Below, piece by piece: positions 1-8,268 of a stretch of DNA of 50,065 nt. Numbering within the stretch: the stretch's first letter is position 1; each line of letters begins with the position of its first letter. The stretch comes from Fimimonas sp963619835 (GTDB taxonomy: Bacteria; Bacillota; Clostridia; Christensenellales; CAG-314), in NCBI GenBank assembly GCA_963619835.1, contig CAVEYD010000005.1:1-50065 (forward strand), in the 5' to 3' direction. The notes beneath the pieces are model-generated. The model ran no database searches. It had not been told where the DNA came from and worked only from the letters and a program-made list of their open reading frames with translations. The position numbers and the translations under genes are program-made.

Positions 1-2148
1 AACGTCATTCGAAAACTCTTGCGCATTGTTTTCAAGCTCTTCGCACTTTCCGTAGACAAGACGGAATGAAAATTCGTGTCTGCCTTGTTCAATATACGGC
101 GTAAATCTGTCGCGGAACAAAATGGGACGCTTGTCTATCGGATGTGCACAATAAGCAACTCCACGAAGAAGTGTTGCATACATCGTATTTTGTTCACAAG
201 AAAACGAATAAACTCCTTTGTTGTAAAGAGTAAACGCATTATCTCCGTCTTTTTTGCCGATAAATTTTTGCGCTACATATTCTTCGCCGTCTTGTGTAAA
301 AGTTTCTTGTCCAAACATAATCTGTCCAAAAAAGTCACCTTTAAGACTTGTCGGCACTTTAATTTTCAATGCTTTTTCCTGTTCGTTCCACAAAACATAA
401 TAATTTATGTCTATGTACGGCATATCTTTGTAAATTTTGTACGATATTTTAACAAAAGACGATCCAAGCTCAAAAAAACTTTCTATTTCCGTAAGAACGT
501 CTCCGTCCTCTACTATATGAACATTTTTTCTATCGGCAAAAACACCGCTATTGCAATTGGACAGTTTAAATTTTCGTGGATTTGTTCCTATTTTGACCAT
601 GTCCCAGCCCCACGGATCGGCATTATCGTCAAACATAACGGGCATAAATGCACCACTTGAAAGCAATTCTTTTCCGTCGACTCTGTAACTTTCAAGTAGA
701 CCTGTCTTCTTGCTTATGCGAAGACTTTTGTATTTATCTTCGTAAACATAGTCACCACTTTCATCTTTTAGCAAGTGCTTTGGTTTGATATCGAATTTTA
801 CGTCAATACGTTCTACCGAAAACGGACGAGCCTTAATTTTGTATGCAATTCGTTTTCTTCTGTCAAAATTAATGCTACCTTCTTCGGCAACGGTTTGCGA
901 TAATATTTGTTTGCCGTTATGGTACGCTGTGGCAACATATTCTTCGACATCGGACGTCAAAGGCTTTGGTAACAAAATTTCGGTTTCAGCGACAATTTCT
1001 CTTTCGTATGGTTGTCCGTTCCACACAAAAACCGGAAAAGTTTCGAGTTCGGCTTTTTTATATTTTGTAATAACTGCCATAAATGCCGAATCGAATTCTT
1101 TTTGCAATAACTCAAGAGCGTATTCGCATTTTCGGAGAGAACTAACTTCTGCACTTCTTACAATAGTACCGGCAAGACAATCGTGAAATTCAAGACACGC
1201 AAGAGCTTTTTCTGCTTCGACAAATGCTTGTTCGTTCTTTTTTTACAAGCCTTGTTCTTCGACAAACGCACAAAATTTTTCGGTGGTAAACAATTTTTCT
1301 TCGAGTAAACTGTTCATCTGCTTTACACTGCTCATCGAAGAATATGCTCCGCGAAAGAAAGGCAATGATTTGTTTATCATCCTTGTCGGATTTATTTTTT
1401 CAATATATTTTTCGGGTGTTGAGTGAATTACTTTAAAGTGTTCATTTTCTGAAATGTATTGACTTATATCCTCCAAATCCTTTCTGGAATTCACTCCTCC
1501 ATGATTGCCGACTCCCCACAAAGCAAGCGCATAATCCTGTTCGCTAAAATGATCAGCTTTACGTTTTATCTCGACAAGTGCCGTACCAAAACCGCTTGTG
1601 TACAAGTTTTCATCCGTAGCCCTTACCGCTTTTACGGTGCTACCATCAACTCCATTCCAAATAAACATGTTGTCGGGTATATCGTAATACTCCTTCATGG
1701 GACGGCAGAAAATGTATCCGTCAAAACCACATTTTTTTAAGATTTGAACAAGCCCTACACTGTGCCCGAATCCGTCAAAATTGTATGCTACTGACGGACG
1801 TGCTCCAAATTTGTCCTCAAAATATTTTCTGCCAAGTTTTATTTGACGAACCATCGCTTCACCGGACGGCAAATTTATGTCCGGTTGCAAATACCAACCA
1901 CCGGCAATTACCCACTTGCCCTGTTTTACAAGATTTTGGATTCGAGCAAATAATTCCGGATCAATCTTTTCGATATATTCGTACAAAATGCTTTCGTTAT
2001 GACAAAAAACATAGTCGTACTCGTCGCAAAAATCGGCAGCTTGCTTGAATGTGCTTACCGTAACACCCAAGCCTTCTTCCCAGTCCCACTGCCAAACAGG
2101 GTCAATATGCGAGTTGCAGATTAAATGTAATTCCTTGATTTTTTTCAC
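1..2148 (-). pseudogene. GH38 alpha-mannosidase interrupted by one in-frame stop, 3' end outside window
   Basis: The first 301 codons encode a GH38 catalytic domain: the zinc-site motif NSHIDPVW (His14, Asp16) and NFDGFGHS with the expected nucleophile Asp125. The start is GTG behind AAAGGAG. Codon 302 is TAA (1243-1245), but the same frame then stays open for 414 codons to the window edge and still reads as GH38. It holds EFHDCLAGT (His322), which matches the HHDxxSGT-type motif supplying the last zinc ligand, and a later DPWGWDMVKIG stretch. The 301-residue product would lack that ligand, so it should be inactive without readthrough. There is no frame change at the stop, so a single substitution explains it. 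Last gene of the leftward glycan run, 70 nt after the GH78 gene. It would remove alpha-mannose from glycans. Could be real decay, a strain variant or an assembly error. Confidence 0.85.
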
Positions 2149-2218
2149 AGATTAAAGCTCCTTTTGTTTGATTCGTCCAAAAGGATTGTAAAAATTTGCA
2201 TATATACGCAAAAAATTG

Positions 2219-4444
2219 TTAATGACGAATAGTTTGACAAATTGTATTTTTGCCATTTTTAAGCAAAGTAGATTCGTCGTTGTCAAAAAAGACACAATTA
2301 AAACCGTTGACATCTATTGTCGCTTCAAGTTTTGCACCATCGCGCTTCCAAGATACAACTACTGTTTTCCCATTGCGAGAATACGTTATCGATGCGCTGT
2401 TTATTCCGTCAATAATAGTGGGAGTAATCTCGATTGTATCGCTGTCAACCACGTTTATCCAACCAATGTACTTGTAAAACCAAGCAAGCACACCGCCCCA
2501 AAAGTGATGGTTGAATGATGGCAAACGAGGTACACCGTCCTTACGCATAAGTTTGCCTTGTTCGTCAAGATAGTACTCTTCGAAACTTTCCCACAGTGTG
2601 GTTGCTCCTTGTTCTACCCAGTATCCGTAGGACGGAAAACTCTTTTGAGCAATAAGTTTAAAACATAAGTCTTGATCGCCGTGTGCAACAAGCGTTTCAA
2701 ATAGGTATTTATAACCGACAACGCCAACACGGAAGTGATCATCTTGCCCATGAATAAGTGTTAGTAAGTCGTTGTAAACAAGGCCATCTTCGTCGGGCAA
2801 AACCACACCTGTTTGCAGTGCCATTGCAATAGCCGTTTGTGTTTGTACTGTCAATTTTCCGTTTTGCATGTATTTTTTGCGGAAATTAAGCGTAAGTTTG
2901 TCGGCAAAATCCGCTATATGTTCCGTAGACAAGCCAACTGCACCAAACATTGTAATAGTCTTTGCGGCAAGGTCGAGCATCGTTAAACTATCGGTAATTT
3001 CCACAGGCGTTTCAAAGTCACCTTCCCACTTGGTGTAAGTTTGCACCCAATCGCCAAGTCCAATGTTGACTAAGCCTTCTTCGTTAAAACGAGATGTAAT
3101 GTAATCAAAATATTTATTGATTGCTTCGGCATTGTCTTTTACAATTTTTTCGTCACCGTAAAAGCGATAAAGTTGATAAGGCAACTCTACAAGTACGCTG
3201 TCCCAAGCGGGGCCATTTCCCCACTCAAATCCCCAGCCTGCCGTAGGAATTATTCCGGGCAACACACCGTTTGCAGTTTGCGCATTACGAATTTGTAACA
3301 ACCACTGCTGCAAGCTTTGTTTTGCATCAAAGCTATACAACATTTGCTCGGCAGACAATGCCGCATCGGCTGTCCATCCGTTTTTTTCGCGATGCGGACA
3401 GTCGTACGGATAGTACACAAAGTTGCTTTTGTCACTTTGCAGAGTAATTTTAACAAGGTCGTTTACTACTTCATTGTCACATTCAAATTTGCACATCTGT
3501 GGCAAATCGGTACGCGTAGAAACAAATGTCACCGTATCGGCTGTTGCTTGCTCGTCGGTAAGGCCACGCACTTCACAATAGCGGAAACCATGCCAGGTAA
3601 AGCTTGGCATATACGTTTGTGCACCGTTTTTGCAAACGTAAACATCATGTTGATTGTATTCTAAGTTCGTTTTTGCAAAAGAAATGTTTCGGTAGTCTAT
3701 GCAATTATCACCATCAAGCACTTCGCCAAAATACATGTCTATTTGTTGTCCGCTTTCGGCTGACAAAAGATTTAATTTGCACACACCCATGTCATTTATG
3801 CCAAAGTCGTACAAATAACCATTTTTTGTTTTTACTATATTTACTGCCTTTTTCGGTGATCCCGCAACAATATGTTGTGTGTCATTTGGGACAATTTTGC
3901 CTTTGGGCGACTCAACAACAGTTGACAATTCAAAACCCTTAGTATCTATGCTTGTCAGCACATTGGCAACTTCCAAACGTGCATCGTAACGTTCACCACA
4001 ACGGAAGTCGTCAAATGTAATGGGACTGTTTGTCACGACAAATTTTTCGTCCGTTTTAACTACTAATTTGCCATCAGCTTGCAACGATAGTGCAAACTTG
4101 GGCGTTCCTCGATAAGATGCAGTGTCGTTGCCCCAGATATCGTAGTCGTTGCAATTTGCAAACCCATTGCCAAGTAAAACACACAATACATTGTTTGTTT
4201 TGTTAAGTTTGCCCGACAAATCGTAAGTATCCGCAAACACAACCTGATTTGGGTTGCTCAAAGTCGGTGCAAACAAACTTTTGTTAAGCTCGTTGCCGTT
4301 TAGAAACAAACGGTACAAACCCACCGCAGTAATTGTAAGCGTTGCATTTGCACCACTTTCACAGTCAAACACACGTTTAAACAGCGGTGCATTGACATGG
4401 TTTTCTATTGTATTAAATTTTGTTCCGTGAGATATGTATTTCAT
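2219..4444 (-). CDS. GH78 alpha-L-rhamnosidase-like glycoside hydrolase
   Basis: 741 residues, predicted to release terminal alpha-L-rhamnose. The N-terminal half is beta-sandwich-like and the C-terminal half has the GH78 (alpha/alpha)6 barrel signature. DCPHREKNGWTADA gives Asp348, Glu353 and Asp360, with the same spacing as the catalytic acids of Bacillus RhaB (D567, E572, D579). Glu619 in GATTLWE matches the fourth catalytic acid. The start is the ATG at 4442-4444 because AAAGGA lies 9 nt before it; a longer GTG start at 4480 would overlap the end of the fucosidase remnant. No signal peptide is visible, so it is probably cytoplasmic and acts on imported oligosaccharides. It appears intact, unlike its neighbours on both sides. 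Confidence 0.87.
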   Translation of the reverse strand: MKYISHGTKFNTIENHVNAPLFKRVFDCESGANATLTITAVGLYRLFLNGNELNKSLFAPTLSNPNQVVFADTYDLSGKLNKTNNVLCVLLGNGFANCNDYDIWGNDTASYRGTPKFALSLQADGKLVVKTDEKFVVTNSPITFDDFRCGERYDARLEVANVLTSIDTKGFELSTVVESPKGKIVPNDTQHIVAGSPKKAVNIVKTKNGYLYDFGINDMGVCKLNLLSAESGQQIDMYFGEVLDGDNCIDYRNISFAKTNLEYNQHDVYVCKNGAQTYMPSFTWHGFRYCEVRGLTDEQATADTVTFVSTRTDLPQMCKFECDNEVVNDLVKITLQSDKSNFVYYPYDCPHREKNGWTADAALSAEQMLYSFDAKQSLQQWLLQIRNAQTANGVLPGIIPTAGWGFEWGNGPAWDSVLVELPYQLYRFYGDEKIVKDNAEAINKYFDYITSRFNEEGLVNIGLGDWVQTYTKWEGDFETPVEITDSLTMLDLAAKTITMFGAVGLSTEHIADFADKLTLNFRKKYMQNGKLTVQTQTAIAMALQTGVVLPDEDGLVYNDLLTLIHGQDDHFRVGVVGYKYLFETLVAHGDQDLCFKLIAQKSFPSYGYWVEQGATTLWESFEEYYLDEQGKLMRKDGVPRLPSFNHHFWGGVLAWFYKYIGWINVVDSDTIEITPTIIDGINSASITYSRNGKTVVVSWKRDGAKLEATIDVNGFNCVFFDNDESTLLKNGKNTICQTIRH

Positions 4445-4479
4445 AATATTTTTTCCTTTTAGTGTTAGTTTAATCATCA

Positions 4480-4826
4480 CTAATAATTTTTGCGCACATA
4501 GTCTGCAATCAAATCACGTCCGCATGCGCTGTGTGGTGCATCAAAATCGAATAGTCCTCGAGTGTCGTATAAACTAAATCCGTCGTGGTATATCGCTTTA
4601 ATATTTATGTACTTTGCACCTGCACGTTTCGCCACTGCTACAAGTGCTTTGCCCAATTTTTTTTAACCGCAAATTTGCTCGGCAAAGCATTGTACATACT
4701 CCGGTCGGCATCGGCACAGTTCTTGAGATACCACTCTCCGCGTCCGACCATGCTGTACAGCCCAAGATGCACAAACAAACCCATGCCGAGTTTTTCAGAA
4801 TCTTTTACATACGAGTAATCAGACAT
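4480..4826 (-). pseudogene. GH29 alpha-L-fucosidase remnant (frameshifted and truncated)
   Basis: The ATG at 4824-4826 follows a good AAGGAG and opens a reading frame with GH29 N-terminal features (KLGMGLFVHLGLYS, GRGEWY). After about 60 codons it runs into a stop at 4638-4640, just past a run of eight A residues. Shifting by -1 in that run restores the family sequence: KALVAVAKRAGAKYINIKA, then YHDGFSLYDT and FDFDAPHSACGRDL. That frame stops at 4480-4482. Total coding length is about 115 residues against more than 400 for GH29, so the region carrying the catalytic Asp is absent. The heptamer A AAA AAT could in principle support -1 slippage, but the missing C-terminal two thirds argue for a decaying gene. 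It lies between the DUF4838 and GH78 genes. Confidence 0.78.
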
Positions 4827-4888
4827 AAAATCTCCTTGATTTTTCGCTTTTGTTGTCAAATTTTTTTATATGCGAACAACTTTTTTCA

Positions 4889-6309
4889 TCAATTTGCAAC
4901 ATTTTCACCAAGTGCAACTACGCCGAGCGAGTGTGCAAAAGTTTTGAAAGCATCTAAACTTTCGTCGTATGTTGTGTCACCGTGCAAGCTAATAAGCATA
5001 TAGCGGAAAGTTAAACTTTCAATATCTATATTTGCAATCAGTTTATCGCGTTCCAAGGCGGTCAAATTGCCGTTTTCGTAGGCGGTTTGAACTTTTGCTT
5101 TTGCGCTGTCTATTGTTGCCATGTAGCCTTTTAGGGCGCTTAAAGTGAAACATTTTTTATTAAGCAACAACGCAGATCCGTTGGTAAGTCCGTACCAATC
5201 TTCTTTGCCGCTTGCATTACGATTGTTGTACAAATCTGTGCGTTCGGTTGCAAGCAATTGTTTCATTTCGCTTGCCGCTGTGCCAAAATAAGCATCGCAA
5301 AAAGCATCGATAAGACTGTCGACATCGGCATTTACGTCTTTGGCAAGTTTGCTTGAAACGTACAATTTAAGTCGTTGCCAATCACTGCCGACAGTGGAAG
5401 CGTTGTAAGTTTGCAATTGATAAAACAACAACTCGTCGCCGACAGATTTTGCCAACTGTACATTTTGTTGCATTGCCGAAAGTGTATCAAATGGCATCAT
5501 ATAGTTGTAGTAGTCCATGCCGACCATCGACGAAAGATATACAGATGTGTATCTAATGCCTTTTACATAAAAGACTATACCTTTGTAGCCGTAAATTATG
5601 TCAGTGTCAACTATCTCTATTGTTTGCAACGTTGTTCCGCTTGCACTACACAACGTGACAACAATTTTTTGCCCATCCGAAAGCATTGTAAGGGTTGTTC
5701 CGCCAATAGCAAAGAAATTTTCGCCATCAAGCGATACGCCTTGTCCGTTGTTTGTAGATAAGCTTGTGCGTACGGCAATGTTTACTCTAAAATCTACCCT
5801 TGGTAAAGTGACAGTGTAAGTACCCGTGCCGTCGGCGGTAGGTTGCGTTTGCACTTCTACTTTGCTGTTAGTAAGGTGCACTATCAAACTTCTTTCGGCA
5901 TCGGCAAGATCTCCGCCCTTTATGTCGTAGGTTGACAAGGAAAAATCTCTAACAACGTTGTTAAATGTCGGTGTGATTTTTGACAAAACAATGTCGGTCA
6001 ATTCGTTGTTGTTGCCGTCAAAGTGTTTTTTACAAAGCAAACAGTCTTTATGTGCAACCGCACCTTGCGAAAGTAAAGTTGCAAAAACTTCGTTTTGCCA
6101 ATCGCCAAAACTGTGAGCATTTTCGTCTATTGCAATTTCTCGCTTTTCGGTTTGTTCGCAACGAGAACATTTTACATAGTACTCGCCCTTGGCAATACAC
6201 GTTGCTGCTTTGCGACTGCCGTCTACTTCCGTGCCGTTTTCAAAGTCGTGACCGAAAGAATCACTGCCATCGCAAGTGTAAGAGCAATTATTTTTGTCTT
6301 TTTTGTCAT
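4889..6309 (-). pseudogene. DUF4838-like secreted protein, frameshifted near the N-terminus
   Basis: The ATG at 6307-6309 follows GCGGAG and encodes MTKKTKIIALTLAMAVILSV, a convincing signal peptide, but that frame stops after 28 codons. The -1 frame is open from the preceding permease stop to 4889 and holds the rest of the protein, yet offers no ATG, GTG or TTG early on. It has two cysteine-rich stretches (HDFENGTEVDGSRKAATC with CSRC; HSFGDWQ with CLLC), then a C-terminal half resembling DUF4838 of glycan loci (DYYNYMMPFDTLSAMQQN; DAFCDAYFGTAASEMKQLL). The usual DUF4838 N-terminal domain appears missing. Codons 2-4 form A AAA AAG, the classic bacterial -1 slippery heptamer, but slipping there would remove the signal peptide. 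A one-base loss after the signal peptide is simpler. Function unknown; probably carbohydrate related by context. Confidence 0.6.
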
Positions 6310-6364
6310 ATGTTATCTCCGCTAAAAAAAAACGTTGTTCACGTTTCTTTTTTATTTTCTGTTG

Positions 6365-7252
6365 TTATCCTTTAATTCCACCGACGGACAAGTTGACCAT
6401 AAGTTTTTTGTTGAATACTACAAACAAAATTACTATGGGTATTGCCATAAGTAAAATTCCCGCAAGCTTTACGGGTACAGACTGTATTGCTGTTTCGCTA
6501 CTTTGATAAAACATAAACATACCGTATGCAAGCACAGGATAATCTTTTATATAAATCATAGGGATTTGGTAGTCGTTCCAATAAGCGATGAAATTGAGCA
6601 ATAATACCGCTGAAGTTGTACCCCACGCAAGTGGCATAATTACATTGGTCATAATGGCAAAATTACTTGCCCCGTCAATTTGCGCCGCTTCGGTGTAATC
6701 CATAGGTATTGCCTTAAACTGCGCATGAAAAACAAGGAAGTACACACCGAGGAAGTTCATTTTCATTATCCACTGCCCCCAAATGTGTCCGTACAAGTGA
6801 GTCGCTTTTGCCATTTGTATTTCACTTGGCAAACTACCTACAATAGGCAGTGCCATTGCGATAATTACAATTGTGTAAATTACTTTACCAAACCTGTTGT
6901 GCAATCTTGCAACCGCGTATGCTACAATGCAAGGAGTTAGAGTTGCCGCTAATGCGCAACCACCCGCGTACAAAATTGAATATAAAAATTGCTCCGGCAT
7001 AAACACTTGTCTGCCGTCCGATTCGGTGCGTACATTAAAATATTTGTATGCAGAAACATAGTTGTTAAAACTAAACTCTTTTGGAAAACCAAAGTAGTTA
7101 TCGTCCCAACCCCACTCGTCCACAGATTTAAACGATGACATGATCGTCCAAACTGCAGGCACAAGCAAAATAAGAGCATAGATTACTAACACACAAAGTA
7201 TTACAATGTGCACCCAGTTAGTCGTTTTTAATTGTTTTGCAAGTTTATTCAT
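6365..7252 (-). CDS. MalG-type carbohydrate ABC transporter permease
   Basis: 295-residue integral membrane protein with about six membrane segments, the first at roughly residues 17-37. The ABC-permease loop that contacts the ATPase is present (YTEAAQIDGAS followed by MPLAWG), and it ends in GGIKG, typical of MalG-like partners. The ATG at 7250-7252 is preferred because the upstream permease stops only 5 nt before it and GGGGGA lies just ahead, indicating translational coupling. It pairs with the next gene upstream to form the channel for an oligosaccharide. No ATPase gene is in this operon, so energy must come from an ATPase encoded elsewhere, such as those at 15549 or 25409. Confidence 0.93.
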   Translation of the reverse strand: MNKLAKQLKTTNWVHIVILCVLVIYALILLVPAVWTIMSSFKSVDEWGWDDNYFGFPKEFSFNNYVSAYKYFNVRTESDGRQVFMPEQFLYSILYAGGCALAATLTPCIVAYAVARLHNRFGKVIYTIVIIAMALPIVGSLPSEIQMAKATHLYGHIWGQWIMKMNFLGVYFLVFHAQFKAIPMDYTEAAQIDGASNFAIMTNVIMPLAWGTTSAVLLLNFIAYWNDYQIPMIYIKDYPVLAYGMFMFYQSSETAIQSVPVKLAGILLMAIPIVILFVVFNKKLMVNLSVGGIKG

Positions 7253-7256
7253 AAGT

Positions 7257-8168
7257 TTAATCCCCCGCCAATTTATCAAGACCTTTCTTTGCAAGCAAAG
7301 TTAAAGGTAGTGCCACGAGAGTACAACACAAACCGAGCGCAGCAGCATAGGGATAATTGTAACTATTTGAATTTGGTAAGTTTACTAGGCGGAACAAGTA
7401 GTAACCGATTGTGGTAAAGTGAGCATCGTCTACTTTGTAACCGTAAAACTCGTAGATATGCGCCTGATTGGTAAAAATCGATGCAATACCTGCAATAAGA
7501 AATGTCGAAATTGTACCGAGTATTTGCGGAACAACAATCTTTGTAAACTCTACAATCGGCGGAGCTCCGTCTATTTTTGCCGCTTCAAGCATGGAAGGAT
7601 CTATTTGTTCCATCGATCCGCTGTACAGCAACACTTGTGTGCCAAGTCCTATAAATAACGAATATAGCATTACAGCCGGCATACGAGTGGCATCGTCGTA
7701 TAACAAAGCACCTTCTTTGCCGGTGAGCCATTCGGAAATAGGAGGCCAAGCAACCTGTGCAAAAAACACAAATACGGTTGTAAGCAATACGGCAGGTAGT
7801 ACGGTCGGCAAAAACAACATAAACTTAAACGCTTTGTGTGCAAAACGTTTTTTGAAAATATAGTAGCTAAAAACTACCGCTATTATTGTGCCAAGTACCG
7901 TTGTCAACAACCACACTATTACGGAGTTGCCAAGACTTATCAGCAAAGTGCCGTCGACAATTTCATTCCAGACGGAAACAAAGTTTTCAAACCACACCCA
8001 TTGATATGTACCATCTATGGCATCGTATTTTTTGAATGCAAGCAAAATACTGTTGAAATTGACACCGATGTAGAACACCGCAAATTGCACTAACGGTAAT
8101 ACTACAAGTAGCCAAAAGAACAGTTTTTCGCTTCTATTCCGTTTGGATCTTCTTCTTTTAGAAGTCAT
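7257..8168 (-). CDS. MalF-type carbohydrate ABC transporter permease
   Basis: 303-residue membrane protein. It starts with a basic stretch (SKRRRSKRNRSEK), has about six hydrophobic segments, and carries the EAA loop (LEAAKIDGAPP with VVPQILG) that docks on the ATPase. It starts at an ATG behind AAGGAAG. It follows the binding-protein gene after 100 nt containing a strong hairpin and is followed by the MalG-type partner after 4 nt. Together these three genes make a CUT1-type sugar importer lacking its own ATPase. The substrate cannot be read from the sequence; the neighbouring glycosidases suggest a mannose-, fucose- or rhamnose-containing oligosaccharide. Confidence 0.93.
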   Translation of the reverse strand: MTSKRRRSKRNRSEKLFFWLLVVLPLVQFAVFYIGVNFNSILLAFKKYDAIDGTYQWVWFENFVSVWNEIVDGTLLISLGNSVIVWLLTTVLGTIIAVVFSYYIFKKRFAHKAFKFMLFLPTVLPAVLLTTVFVFFAQVAWPPISEWLTGKEGALLYDDATRMPAVMLYSLFIGLGTQVLLYSGSMEQIDPSMLEAAKIDGAPPIVEFTKIVVPQILGTISTFLIAGIASIFTNQAHIYEFYGYKVDDAHFTTIGYYLFRLVNLPNSNSYNYPYAAALGLCCTLVALPLTLLAKKGLDKLAGD

Positions 8169-8226
8169 GTGAATACACTTCCTTTAATTTGTTTGGCATC
8201 GCACCACATTGTGCAATGCTTTTGTC

Positions 8227-8252
8227 GAAGCCGACAACTAACGGTCGGCTTC
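8227..8252 (-). promoter_or_regulatory. Intercistronic hairpin between binding protein and permease genes
   Basis: A perfect 9-bp inverted repeat, GAAGCCGAC (8227-8235) and GTCGGCTTC (8244-8252), with an 8-nt loop. In the reading direction it is not followed by a T run, so it is not a normal intrinsic terminator. In sugar importer operons such hairpins often protect the upstream binding-protein mRNA from 3' decay and so set a higher binding-protein to permease ratio. That role here is inferred. Confidence 0.6.
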
Positions 8253-8268
8253 AATAAATTACTTTTTT

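Noticed and set aside
76..660. 194-codon plus-strand open frame at the left edge
   Set aside because: It is antisense to the conserved second half of GH38, and its translation is Phe/Lys/Cys-rich without family resemblance.
1243..1245. Reading the GH38 stop as selenocysteine, pyrrolysine or a recoded codon
   Set aside because: The codon is TAA, which neither system uses, and all complete genes here end normally with TAA, TAG or TGA.
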